From: Lutjanus erythropterus
Taxonomy: Eukaryota > Chordata > Actinopteri > Lutjaniformes > Lutjanidae
Assembly: GCA_020091685.1 (NCBI GenBank)
Contig: CM034613.1
Location: forward strand, 18,927,240 to 18,991,239
Length of the DNA: 64,000 nucleotides
Direction of reading: 5' to 3'
Below, piece after piece: positions 47,591-59,849 of the stretch. Positions within the stretch are counted from its first letter, which is position 1, and each line of letters begins with the position of its first letter. The notes beneath the pieces were generated by a model. That model did not search any database. It saw nothing but the letters and a program-made list of their open reading frames with translations, and was not told the DNA's origin. The translations under genes were made by a program, and so were the position numbers.

Positions 47591-48089
47591 AGTCTCTGAA
47601 TGGCCCTATATGATAGGCTTGTTGAGTGTGACTGATGGCTTGGGTTAAATAATGGGACCATCCCTCCTCAGTTCCATGTGCACAAAGGCACTGCAACCCC
47701 TCCTGACACACAAAACACTTCCCAAGTGCAAGACAATACAAACACCATCCATTAGAGGAAATTACTTGCACAAACAATAAAAAACCTAGCTGCAAAACAA
47801 ATAAAACAAATTACCATTACAAATATTTAACAGTACACAAGCAAACAATATAGGGGTGGGTTACACTCCCACAAGGGAGGGAAATAAAAGCAGAGTGGCC
47901 TGAGTGGATGTACAGTTGGGCGAATAAATGCAGATAGATGCATCGTTTTAAAGGCAGGGCAAATCTGCCTTGAGACAGTTCTCCATTATAATGCAAAGCT
48001 CAGACACTATCCATTTTCCACGTCTTCCTTCTTTCTATCCTCCCTCGCTTTCTCTCTCAGCATATCTTGCCTAATGCAGCACAAATGGA

Positions 48090-48320
48090 TCCCAGACAAA
48101 GGACGAAAGAGAGGAAGAGGCGGGGTAATAGGGAGGACAGGAAAGAGAGAGGGATGGACTATCAAGAATCGGGGAAGGGAGGAATGTAGAAGATTGAGGG
48201 ATGGGGGAAAAGAGGGTGGGAGGACAGACGGAGAGAGAGATAAATGCAGAAAGACGGATGGAATGGATTCATGCAAAGAAAATAAAAGACAGAGATGAAG
48301 ATGTAAAGGAAAAGGATATT
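48090..48320. repeat. Purine-rich tract
   Basis: Long run of G and A (GGAGGACAGGAAAGAGAGAG and similar) with few pyrimidines on the plus strand, capable in principle of triplex (H-DNA) formation. Short charged ORFs here follow from the composition. Confidence 0.6.
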
Positions 48321-48605
48321 AGCTGAAGGTCACGATTTGCAGTAGTGTGAGTGTATCCATCGTACAGCCTTCACTTCAGCCGCTGTTGCTATAGTGGCTC
48401 AGGTGGGCAGGTTACCATGACAACCTTACCTGTTGGCCATTAATCACCTACCAGGAGCAATTGGCATGCTGTGCCCACAAACACTGCAAGTCATTATGTG
48501 GCCAGGCTTGATTTTGGATGTGAGCTAAAAGGCGGCACATGACACGACTGCAGGGGACTAAACTGCATCGTGCTCGGAGCAAAAGTACTCCAAATTTTCA
48601 TGCTC

Positions 48606-48626
48606 ATATAGAGAGAGAGAGAGACG
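48606..48626. repeat. (GA)n microsatellite
   Basis: About nine GA units. Confidence 0.85.
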
Positions 48627-48944
48627 CCGTATATAGATTTAAAACACTGTGACCTCAAAGGTAAATACCATGCATTGTATGGATTTTATTTTTTTGGACA
48701 GCTGAATCAATGTATTGCCGATGTATTGTGCTGACAAGAGCAATTTTCAAAGATACAAGTTGACAGTATTGGCAGGATTATAGGTATGATAGATATGTGG
48801 TGAAAAAAACATGACCTCATCTATGATGCCAACGTGATTTTTAGCCATGTTAGTAGCACAAATCCACCACTTCTCTACAGAATCTAACAATATAGGGATA
48901 GATTGCCCACTGATGTTGATGATGACCTGACATTCTTGTCTTTT

Positions 48945-49035
48945 TAGTGAAATATTTCGACAACTATGTGGTGGATTGTCGGGAAATTCGGTACAGACAT
49001 CCCTGGTGTCCACAGGAGGATTCCTACCCCATTAC
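48945..49035 (+). repeat. Fragment of the percomorph interspersed repeat
   Basis: GTGAAATATTTCGACAACTA, GTGGATTGTCGGGAAATTCG, GTACAGACATCCCTGGTGTC and GAGGATTCCTAC match the left module of the repeat at 27745. Confidence 0.65.
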
Positions 49036-49039
49036 TTAC

Positions 49040-50027
49040 TGAAAGTTTCAAGAGAAAAGAATACAATTACAAGCAGACAACTGTACACTATTAAGTCTTT
49101 TAGAAACCACTGGTTTTCATACGCACAAATGTCAGCACTGATCTCTACAAGTCCTGCTTGTTTGCAATACTGGTCTGTTGTTGTTGTTCTATATGTGCAA
49201 ATTTCATTGCTGCTTTGTATGTGTATTGCATGTATTGTACATGTCCTGGCTGCTTATATATGCCACCACTGCTTTTACTGTTTTTAGTAACCGTGTATCC
49301 TTTTCTCTGAACTGCGTGTCCTTTTCTGCTTTTGCTTTGCTGCATTTTAGGAAGCTTTTTAACATCTTAGCCAAGGTCTCCCAATGAAAAACTGCAATTT
49401 TTACCATGTGCATTCATTTGTCAGTTTGCACCGTTCCTCCTTAATAAAACTTAAATAAATTTAGCTCAAAGCTTAGTATCACAGTAAAGGAAGAGCCTTA
49501 CAGAGCACCTGACCAGGCTGTAGGCTGTGTAGAAACTCCGAAGAGAAGCTATTAATATATCTGAATGAGCTGACCATTGGTTACACTGACTGGCTAACAA
49601 AATAGTATGGTCATCCATCTAATACAAACCTATTTCCTGCTTTCAAAATGTACAACATATGGCTACAGGACATTTATAAACCACATGAAGGACAGTAAAT
49701 ACGAGCTCTAAAGCGTACAGGGAAACACAATACAGGCCACACCCGTTCACACGTGAAACAAAGCTGAACCGAGCCATTTTTCTAATTACTGCTATCACTT
49801 TTCAGCACAGCCTGAACTCGGTCGAGCCGTGTTTGGAGGACATCTGCTCAGAAAAACCTCCATTTATTTTCTTTTTTATTTGAATTTGACTTTTTCAGGT
49901 CTCAATTTCCCTGCATTTTGTTTTCCCTCTAAATGCATTTGCATAATTTTTCAATAGACACTTCATTCCCTGCCAGATTTGAGAACAGGGGAAAAAAAAG
50001 ACCAAAACTCTCATACACACATGCATG

Positions 50028-50083
<56 letters not shown>

Positions 50084-50920
50084 ACAACAGCAATTTCAGC
50101 TCAGCCTCTGAATCAGAGGTACAGCAAATTCCAATGTCAATAACACTGATCCCAATGGCGCATGCATTTCAATATCATTATCTGATGCTGAGCCAAGTGC
50201 ACAGAATATAATGAAATCTTAAAACATGAATTGCATAGCACCCCTGGCTAGACTAATGTGATGCACAAAAGTACATTATGTATGGTGCTGCATGCACTCT
50301 CTGCAGAGTTGATTACAATGTTAATTCTGCCTTCCATCTGGTCCTCCATGTCTGTGTTAGTGTTTTTGACCACAAATTGCTATGGTGTGTCTAGGTGGCA
50401 TAATGATTGTAGCCTGAGTGTTACCGATGGCAAGAATATGTTGTAAATGGTCTGGAAATGAGAGGTATGACTGTGTCACAAGCAACCACAATGGTCACGA
50501 CCAGAGGGAATTCAAATGGGTTCCACCTGGACTCCACTCACTGCTCAATTAGAGGGAGAGGAAGGAGGGTGGTGGGGGCAGAGAGAAAGAAAGAAAACTG
50601 AAAAGATCCAGTGGTTTGAACAGCAGGCAGGTGTGTGCGCATTCGCTTATCTATCCATCAATGTCCACTAAATGTTCAATTCATACATATAAATTAAAAG
50701 CTGGGAAGGAAGCGGTGTACATTAGCAGAGCCACTGACTTTTGAGGAAAAGCAGGGAAGGAAGTGAGAAAACTGTGGTGGAAATTCAGAGATTTCTCAAT
50801 TGTTTCATTCTTTGCTTGCCAGGAAGTTCACTCATTTATTGCAGATCAGCTACTACTTGTGCAAGCAAGCTAAAACTTGCTGAGCAGCGACCACTGTGAC
50901 AAATGATGATTACAGGAAAG
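49040..50920. other. Stretch without genes
   Basis: Ordinary AT-rich sequence apart from the long CA repeat at 50032. ACTTAATAAAACTTAAATAA near 49440 is a polyadenylation-signal-like string with no associated exon. Confidence 0.5.
50032..50079. repeat. (CA)24 microsatellite
   Basis: An uninterrupted CA run of 48 nt. It is responsible for the Cys-Val and Thr-His repeat frames on the two strands. Confidence 0.97.
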
Positions 50921-50922
50921 GA

Positions 50923-51117
50923 AAGGTCCAGTGTGTGAGACTTACAGAAATCTATTGGCAGAATATGTGAACGTTATATTCATAATGATGTTTTCTTTAC
51001 CTCAGAATGAGCTGTGTACAGATGGCACACGTCCTCTTTCATGGAGGCCGCCAATGAGGCGTTTGCAATCAGCAAGCTCAGCGCTAGATGCCACTAAATT
51101 CAGCACAATGCTCCTTT
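50923..51117. mobile_element. Short MITE of a percomorph family (AAGGTCCAGTGTG ends)
   Basis: Starts AAGGTCCAGTGTGTGAGACT, contains AAATCTATTGGCAGAATATG, CAGAATGAGCTGTGTACAGA and CATGGAGGCCGCCA, and ends CTAGATGCCACTAAATTCAG then CACAATGCTCCTTTA. This is the word order of a percomorph MITE I recognise, here as an internally deleted 195-bp copy. Confidence 0.75.
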
Positions 51118-51119
51118 AA

Positions 51120-53435
51120 ATGTAATGCAGCGGTATAGCAGAAGCAGAGAATAGTTTATTATTTTGCAAGTTCTATAAAAAGTTTTCCAACATTAGCCAC
51201 CATAAGCTACTAGTCAGAACGAGTAAGGCTGTAGCAGCAAATGTAGAATTAAGAAAGGGCGCTTATGAGGTTCTACTTTTTATTAGTGACAAACTGCATG
51301 TAAACATTATTCTTTATACATTTACATACCTTGCTTTATGTAACAGAAACTTTTTGTTATCAAATCCTGCATTTCCTTGTGGAGGCATCAGTCTAGATTA
51401 GTCTCACTGAGATAATTTTACCCTTACATGACATAACATTTTAAATATATTTCCAAAAATTATCTCAATATAATAACTCACTCCCTCTAAGGAACATAGT
51501 GACAGTATAATTTGTGAACACAGTAGGAAAAAAGACTCAGCGCTCTGCTGCCAACACTTGAAGGGCCCTTTTATTGAGGCTCTAAGTGTTGACATTTCAG
51601 CCAAAACATCTTTTGTTAGAACCCGCTCTGCCTGTTATTGTGTGAAATGTCCCGGTCCTAGCAATGTTCCTGAATGTGCAAATATCAATATGAAAGTGTG
51701 AACAAATAATCAATGCTGCAATATATTGTGGCATGTTTTGTTGCAAGACATTATTGATTCACTGGAGCCAAAACTGAAATAAATTCTTCTGTGATCATTT
51801 TCTCTGTCCTGCCTTTTACCTCTGCTGTCTGAGAAACCGAAAGCAGGTCAAAAGAAAATGATTACATATGAATAATTCTGGCTTTTTAGAAATGATTGTC
51901 TTGCATATATTGTCTTGCAATACACAGTATATTCCCGTAACTGTGCTATCTTTATTTCAAACATGATGTATCACGAGTGAATGAGTCTTGTTAATCTTTT
52001 ATTCCAACTCTAAACTAGTTAGCAAGAACTTAAAGTTAATCATCATCATACCAGTGTTCTGCAACTCTGCAAAACATCACTTATTCAGAGTCTTGGTCTA
52101 CATTCTCCGACTTTTTTTCCATGCTGCTTTGACCTGAATGAGAGTAAAGCAGCCGGACTGGAAAAACTGACTTAAAATAGTCTTTAAATGTAGCACATCT
52201 CTATAAAAGCCACAAAGACAACATTAAAAGGATGAAAAATGTAGAGAAAAAAACAGAGCAAACACTCTTGACTTGGTCTTCGCGGTCAACAATAGTCCGT
52301 TTCCTTGTTGAAACAGGCGTTTGTATTCACCTAGTGTTTAAAGGTAAATATTCATCCAAACATAGTTGACACAGAGGTCAAGGGTCATCATGGTGAATTG
52401 CATTGCAGGCTCCTCGAGTTGTTCAGCAGCTTTTAAGAGAACGCTGTCTGAAATGTGAGAGACCTTCTCTTGTCAAGACCTCAGTGACCTGGCTTTGGAG
52501 TGATCGATTTGCGAGCAAGAATAAACTTGCGAAATGCCTGGCGGAACGCTCGAGGACTGACTTTTCAGCTGAAAATTTAAAAGCTTGAAAGCAGTGGACG
52601 ATTGAAGATAATACTACAAGGTATCCAGAGATATACAAGTGAAATTATTTTTATTTTAAACTTGTTTTTCTTGGTGGTTTTTACACACTTTGCTGTCGGC
52701 CCATGCAGACCGCTGTGAAAGAAACAACCTAGAGTGCAGTGGCAACGGCTGCCAGCCCAGCCGAGATCCTATGAACCATTTCCGAATCATTATGGTTCAG
52801 GTCACCCTGAGGAGCCCTCGTAGTTGCCAACACTTCTTCCTCCTGTCTTCCCTGAGTCCAACTTATCACAAAATGCTCAGAGATAATCATCTATAATTGG
52901 GTATTTTGTTTTTCCAAGCCACGGGGAAGAGATGCCTGCCGAGTAAAGTATGGAAGAAGTGTAGACAGCTCGCAGGCCTGTAGGGTCCCTCAGACATCGC
53001 TCAGGCTAGTATAGAATGGAGTTTGATGAAAGTCTGATTGGTCTGGGCAAACATCCTCATGGGGTATGTCTCCGGACAAAGGGAGCAATACTCTCCTCTC
53101 TTGTCGAAGCAAATGCTCTCAGGTCTGACAAATCACAGCTGGTCTCGAGGTGCCTGGTCTTACCTCGAGTTCTAAAACCTGATGAGATAGCCGTGGCCCC
53201 GAGGGTTATATCAACCTCAATCTAAATGTCTGCTGAATTTCAAGTAAGCTGCTGCTTCTTCTTCTTTTTCCTGCAGCCAACTAAGTACATTATATTCACT
53301 GTAAGTGAACACAACTAGAATAACTGCCTGGTTGTATGCCTCTGCCAACCAGTCAAGTTACAGTTTACATGTCTGTACATACATATAAATAAAAATCAAT
53401 TCATAATTAATTTTATCATATTAGATATCTGCTTG
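51120..53435. other. Stretch without genes
   Basis: No exon supported. The overlapping frames on both strands at 52403-52638 show no recognised domain. The sequence there is slightly GC-richer than its surroundings. Confidence 0.45.
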
Positions 53436-53439
53436 AAAT

Positions 53440-53880
53440 TTTGTCATAATCAGCGCATGGCTAATTGAATTATGAAAAAAAAAGCCTGCTTTGACACAAC
53501 TAAGTTCATCCTTCAGTCCAAGTGGACATTTGTGCCAAATCTGAAGATGTGAAGAAATTCACTCCAGGTGTTCCTAAGGTATTATTAAGAAATTTGGGAC
53601 GGACTTGAGATCACAGATGATCTTGGCCTTTGACATTAAACCTCCAAAATATAATCGGTTCACCAAGTCCAAGTGGACATTTGTACCCAAAAGAAATAAC
53701 CTCCAGATGGTCCTAAGATCGAGGTCCAAAATCTAATCAGCTCATCTTTGAGTCCAACTGGATGTTTGCGCCACTTTTGAAGAAATTCTTGAGATATCGC
53801 ATTTACAAGAATGGCATGGACAGAATCGGATGGACAACTCAAAGACTTAATGCCTCTGGCCACGGCATTAGACATGAGAT
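53440..53880 (+). repeat. Percomorph repeat with internal periodicity (GAGTCCAAGTGGACATTTGT type)
   Basis: TTCAGTCCAAGTGGACATTT (about 53513), CAAGTCCAAGTGGACATTTG (about 53662) and GAGTCCAACTGGATGTTTGC (about 53750) are three related units. It ends with TTGAGATATCGCATTTACAA, GAATGGCATGGACAGAATCG and TGCCTCTGGCCACGGC, the usual end of this family. Confidence 0.75.
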
Positions 53881-53884
53881 TTGC

Positions 53885-55015
53885 TGCTGTATTGCATAAA
53901 CCATGACTCCAACTAATGTTGTACTTGTGTGTAATAGACTCAGCAGCATAGACTCTCATGCTGAGCTATTAACAAAACAAAAAAGCCATTTAGGATGTAC
54001 CCGTTTAATTTCACTAGATGCTGACTAATTCTAATTAAGCCATTAAAGACTTAGTTTGAAGCACAAATCTGCAAACAGGAGAGATTTAATGAAGTGGATT
54101 GGGGACCACAAAGTGAGAATCACATTGACACCATGTTGATGCTATCAATGGCTCTCCTGTCCGCGGGAGGCGAGTTAGTTAGATGTTTTAACGTGTCGGA
54201 TCAAAACACGAATGAAGAATAGATGTAGTACACGCAGGAGGGAGGAGAGGACACTCTGTGACCTGTGTGTGCCTTTGTGTTTTTATGCACTCAGACACAC
54301 TTCGGGGAGTGGCATGAAAACACACACACACACACACACGATCCGATGACCTTGCCCTGTGTTCTCTTGGCTGAGCGGCAGAATGTGTTTGGGTTGGACT
54401 CAGCAGGCAACCTTTCTAAATCTAAAAGCGGAGGTCTCCCGGGGTGAGGCAGCCACATAACGGTCGGGGATAGTTAGCGAATGTCAAAGTACAGAAACAG
54501 ACTGTAAACCATGGCTTTTACAGTGCTTTGATTGGAGCGTGCACACATGTACACCCACATACACACACTGGGCTGTTACAGGCTGCTACATTGGACAGTC
54601 TGTCACAAAAATGGCCTGGAGTCAAAGAATTAAAAATGCACAATATGGATTCAAATAAAGGGTTTGGATAGATAGACCTGGAAGGCCTGACAATTGCGGT
54701 ATGATTGGACTGGAAAGCATAATAATAGGGTTTGCACCCAGATCCTCTGTAGAAAATGTAATATTGTGTGTTTGTTGGCAGCTGAGGTTCACTGTCGATG
54801 GCAGCAAGTGCATACACACACACAGTCTTATGCTATGATAAATACTCTTACACAGCTGCTCTGGTTCTTTCCCACTCTCTCTAAAACGCACTTTAATTGA
54901 CGTAGTGTAGAATCATCACGACTCGTGACCCAGGTCCAAGTCCTAATTGTACTCTGGTGTAATGTTATTCGTCCAGTCACACCACAGCCACAAACACCAT
55001 CCTGCCCTCTCAACG
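53885..55015. other. Stretch without genes
   Basis: Includes a (CA)10 repeat at 54320-54339 and a TAATTCTAATTAAGCCATTA homeodomain-like cluster near 54026. No exon. Confidence 0.45.
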
Positions 55016-55019
55016 GAGC

Positions 55020-55290
55020 GGATGAAAGCGAGGAAGTCAGTAATTGCTTTTGACTTTCCAGAGTACCGCACCCCCAAATAAGTGGAAATTTCGCAGACCC
55101 ACTCGGAGCACAGTCTTTTTAATGAGATTGCCTCCTGTTTATGCAGACGGGATAACAGAAGACTCTCAGTTGATAGCATTGGCCTTTTCCCAATCAATAT
55201 TGAGCACATCAATGCTGCGAGGTCTCCGGGCGCAACCTGTATTTAATTTGGCCAAAATGATTGGCCCATAAGGTTTTAAAGAGAAGTCAT
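55020..55290. promoter_or_regulatory. Candidate conserved non-coding element
   Basis: Repeat-free block with CAGTAATTGC, TTTAATGAGATTGCC, CCCAATCAATATTGAGC and CAAAATGATTGGCCC. Bounded by plain intron on the left and a repeat on the right. Conservation is untested. Confidence 0.24.
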
Positions 55291-55439
55291 CCAGATAGTT
55301 CTTTCATGCCAGAATCATTTTTTTAACCCAATTAACAAACTTTATTGTGCCTTTACAGCCAAATTAGATTAATGGCTACATTTCTCTGTTATGAACTAGT
55401 TGCATTGCTCTAGGGACTGGCTTGTTGTCTAACCATTTA

Positions 55440-56390
55440 GGTCCAGACTAAAATATCTCAACAACAACAACTCTACAGTGGATTACACCAAAATTTTCTA
55501 CAGACATTCACAGTTCTTAGATGATGAATTCTAATCACTTTGTTGATCCTCTGATCTTTTGACAAACACCATCATCAGGTCAAAATTCACATTTTCACCA
55601 GTCTTTGATTTATGACAAAATGCCTGCAAGAATTTCCCCTATAATTGTATTGGCAAATATAGCCAAGAGGAACCCACGCCAGGAAAAGTCTTTTTTTTTT
55701 AATTCCAAAAATAATGCCAAACATAAATCTATGCATTATCTATGTGTTACCTCACTGAACATCTGCAGCAAGCACACGTGTGCTGACCACACAGGCAGCA
55801 TTGTTGTTACAGAGCTGCTACAGCCAGCCCTATTTTTTCTACATTGAGTTTGCAGAAGAGTTGTAAAGAGAGGAAAATGGTTGCCATCAAAAAGCTGTGT
55901 GATTTTTTTCCCCCTTGTATTCAAAAAGAGAGAGAGAAAGGGATAAAGAGGAAAGAGCAAAAGGACAAGAGGACACCAGATAAGTACTCTTCTTCACCCC
56001 ACTTTTTCTTGTGCAACATATTCTACAGATGGAAACACTGTGGAGAAAGATGTCAGTATGACTATCAAGGGATTGTTCTCATGGTCCATTTTTGCTGAGA
56101 ACCACGAGCATCACGCCGAAAAGAAAAGACACCAATCCGGACAGCAGCTTCCAGCCCAAAGTGATCAACCTCGGGGAAAAGGGAACATTTTTCCACCAGC
56201 CTCTGATTTTGTGCTAAATTGTAAATGTTATAATTGAACTGGTGAATGGGGAAAAAAACACATGCCAAACATCAGCATGTTAGCATCGTCATCATAAGCA
56301 TGTTAGCATGTTGATGTTAGCTTTCAGCTCTTGGCATTGCTATGCCTAAGTAGAGCCTGACAGCTGCGACTGTGGATGCAGACTCTTGAT
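55440..56390 (+). repeat. Percomorph interspersed repeat (long copy)
   Basis: AAAATATCTCAACAACAACA, ACAGACATTCACAGTTCTTA, ACCATCATCAGGTCAAAATT and TTTGATTTATGACAAAATGCC on the left, with ACATCAGCATGTTAGCATCG, AAGCATGTTAGCATGTTGAT and CTAAGTAGAGCCTGACAGCT on the right, in the family order. The middle (about 55680-56240) has unrelated insertions. Confidence 0.72.
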
Positions 56391-56509
56391 CTTGTTTAAC
56401 ACAGAGTGACAGCCCTGCACTCTGAAAAGACAAAAATGTGACGCCATCATGCTCATTTCCACTCCTGTTTGCTGTAAATTTAGAAAATCGTAGGGTTGTG
56501 TACTGACTC

Positions 56510-57274
56510 ATGGCATCAGTGTCAAATCATTTTGACACCGATGCCAATCTCGCAGTGGCTCTGTTTGCATCGCTGATGATTCTCTTTGATCCAAAACCTC
56601 ACACCCTCACAGACAGAACAATATTGACTCTGTTTCTGGGGAGTCCTGTCAGCAACATCTATCCCTTACTTACAGTGGGGTGCCCAAAGCTCCTGCACCC
56701 CTCCATCCTTTCTCTTTTCATTCTCCTCATTGCATTTCTGTATCAATCCAACACTGGAATGTTATTCAACCTGCACAACAGGCCATCAGGGCTGTGTGGG
56801 GGGACCACCTTTAAAGCAAACCATGAAACTCTATCCTCCCCACAACCCCTCCGCAATCCACCTCGACCCCGACTCCCCAACGAGCTGGCCAAAGCAAAGC
56901 AGATTTTTGTTTTACTTCTATATCATGAATACAGCGGAGTCTATTTCAATGCCACACTCTTTCTTTTGACTTGGACACGAACCAAAGAGGGGTCTCTGGG
57001 ACTCTCCACGAGTCTGGCATGCAATTCCTGGACCAGTTGGTTTCAGCACAGGGGGGAGTCTCGAGTAGGGGGAGGGGAGGACTCTGCTCTGACAGACGTC
57101 CAACACACACAGCTGATGCCTCAGGCTGGCAAGTCTAATAACATCATCTGTGCGAGACAGTACTGGTGGATCTCATATTTATTACCCAATATGTCCACCG
57201 GGAGGAGGGTGGAAATATTGCAACAGCAGCCAACACCGCAATGCTCACGTCAAGAAATTTCAGAATGGATATAG
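56510..57274 (+). other. 254-codon open reading frame, no recognised homology
   Basis: The longest ATG-started frame in the window, opening MASVSNHFDTDANLAVALFA and ending SRQEISEWI. The first third is hydrophobic, with a possible membrane segment around residues 61-83 (LLHPSILSLFILLIAFLYQS). The rest is mixed and rich in Ser, Pro and Thr, without a domain I know. The start context has C at -3 and G at +4. It lies on the strand opposite ADGRL3 and just after a mobile repeat. It could be a chance frame, a fragment of an unrecognised element, or a lineage-specific gene. I lean to the first two. Confidence 0.15.
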
Positions 57275-57279
57275 TTAGG

Positions 57280-59380
57280 CAACTCTTGGCAATGCTGGGC
57301 ATACAAATTGAGAAATGAGAAAAATGCCTCACAACTAGCATAATTATAGTTGTCTCTGATTAACAGATGACTTAGAACTCCCAGCACAGGGGCTGCATTC
57401 CCTCTAAAAATCTGCTACCATCTTGAGTTTGAGAGGCTTCATCAAATTTGATGGATACTTCCAAACTGAGATTGAAAAATGAATAATGTGTTGCAGCCAA
57501 TGGGGAGACTTAAATTCATGTGAATGGTAGACCCGACTCACATCCATTTAATAATTTAAATGGTATCGCCCTGTCTGAGACTATACGTATATCACTGGGC
57601 CCATTTTACTTGGGAGGTTTCCTGCAGAGCAGTTTTATGTAATTCATTGCAAAATTTCACATTAAGGGTCATTAAAACATTAAGAGCCGGGAAAAAGAAA
57701 CTCCCAATGCCAAGCTGACGTGTCTTCCAGATTTTCAAAACGTGGCTTTGCTTTATTACAGTCAGTGCATTAAATTAAAGAATAAGTCTGATGATTTTTT
57801 TTTATATTTGAAATGAAAAGAACCAAAACCAAGAATGCCTGATCCTCCTAATAAGTATTATCCATGTAACCACAGCATGAGGCAGCTTATTCCTCTCTGC
57901 AACAGAGCTCCATTTGTAGTTGTCCAAAAAACTATAAAAAAACAAACAAACAAAAAAAACAAAACAAACAAACATCAAAGAAGCACTCGGTTGCACTAAG
58001 TGACATGTTCCTTCATTACAATGAAATGATGTTCATTTTGAGTTCATCCCACTGTACTGCTGCTGCAAACACTCACTACAACACCAGATGTGCATTAATC
58101 CGCAGCTGAAAATAGTCCCTGACAAGTGCACCACCGGCTCCTGCTTGAGTTACATTTCCAAAAACTGCCCAGCTGTACATATGGCTGGATTTATGTTTTC
58201 AGTAGGGACAAATAGGTTTGGTGCTGAGTGCCACAGACATGGACAAAGTTGGATAGTATGGAAAGACCAACATATTATCATGGGATTTGCTGACGGGAAA
58301 TACATACATATAACACTACCCTTATCCTTCAATTTCCTAAATCCTAATAAATCCCAAATCAACCCACTTTACTCCCACAATTACTAATAAATGGTTAAAG
58401 AAAAAAACCTTAAATATACTACAAGGGGTTTTCAACTGGTTTGAAACAAACTCAATTGAATACTGATGTTTCTGTATGACCTACATAAGCAAATGAGTCC
58501 GTCAGCGAAAAAGAAAATTCCGTATAGTTATTCTTAATGCCTGGCATCGGGTCGGATTCTCTGTGAAATCAGACGAAACAAGCCTGGGTTTACATTTTCC
58601 CAGCAAAAGTTACAGTGATGAGTACGGTAGCCAGTTGAAAAAAAGCAGGAGGAATTTTGTCCAAAGGGACCAAAATCAGCACAATATGAAAGTTCCTCAT
58701 ATTAACTTTAATTAATATTGACACCTCATATCCTGTCCTCTACTCGCCCACGTTAAACCATAACTGGTCAATGCAAAAGCACAACATGAACGTCGATGCA
58801 TTAGGAATGAGCTCGCTGATCAGCGATTGTTTACGGTGAATCAGGGCAGGCCGCTACGCGCAGGTGTCTCCGCGGAATTTATATGTTTACAGCAATCAGA
58901 CTGATTGCTTCACGCCTTGCAAAAATGATGGCGTCAATCAGCGCCGTCGCCCATCCTGGGACATCATTTGAAGATGGGAAGTTTGATACACGAACAGTTT
59001 GTTTTTATTTATGACGGTTTATTTATGGTGACGAGGACTGATAGCGAGGCGACGGAGGGCAACGCGAGAGCTGTTGTTCCAAATTTTATTAGAATTATTA
59101 GAATAATGGAAAACTGTGCTTTTACTCCAAATGCTCAAAATAATACTGAAATGAAACAAGTAATTACTAAAATCCCTATCACAGTAAAATGATCCCTGCT
59201 TCAGTACAAATATATGGGACCGTACTGGGTAGACAGAAATGTACAGAGAAATCTGGTTAGAGAAATCTTATTACTGACCACATGCATGTATACACAACTT
59301 TTGGAGCAATCATTATGGTAAACATGTTTTTCTGATTTCCTGCCTCCATGCCTGATTTCCCTTAATAACCTATGTGCATG
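57280..59380. other. Stretch without genes
   Basis: AT-rich sequence. A-rich low-complexity AAACAAACAAAC lies near 57940. GC-richer unique sequence lies at about 58790-58960. No exon seen. Confidence 0.45.
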
Positions 59381-59389
59381 TAAACACAG

Positions 59390-59840
59390 TCAGTGGGTCT
59401 GCAAGATGACTTTCCCCACTGGCTGAGCTCTGACGGCACCTCCCACCACAACACATCCTGATGCCATCTACTCAGGAGCCTGAATTTTTAACAGCCCTAT
59501 CACAGAGAATCATGCCTTTCATCCTCGTGGCACATCACAGCGGCTGAGTCTCTGAGGTGATTGATGATGGCAGCATGTACCGCTGTGCTCCCTGTTTTTT
59601 TTTTCTTTTTGTTTTTTTTTTTCCTGTTGTCTAAACTGTGTAAAGAAAAAGCCCACGAGCGTGAATCGCAATCCTTTCTGCTCCAATCGCTGCAGCCTTA
59701 TCTGCATATCGCCCGGCATCTGCTTTGACCTCGCACAGTGCCCGGAGCGGAATCAGACATCAGCCAAAATACGTTCTCAGTGTGTGTATTCCCACAGTGC
59801 ACTGTGCTTTAGCCCTAATGTGAACATTACAAAGATTTGT
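59390..59840. promoter_or_regulatory. Candidate conserved non-coding element
   Basis: Repeat-poor apart from a T run (59597-59622). Includes GAGGTGATTGATGATGGCAG and TTATCTGCATATCGCCCGG (GATA-like and POU-like cores). Assigned from complexity only. Confidence 0.2.
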
Positions 59841-59849
59841 CTGAATCAT

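Noticed and set aside
49933-50211. Thr-His and Cys-Val repeat peptides
   Set aside because: These are only translations of the (CA)24 microsatellite.
52403-52638. Overlapping small frames on both strands
   Set aside because: Considered as a decayed gene fragment, but no family could be recognised in either translation.
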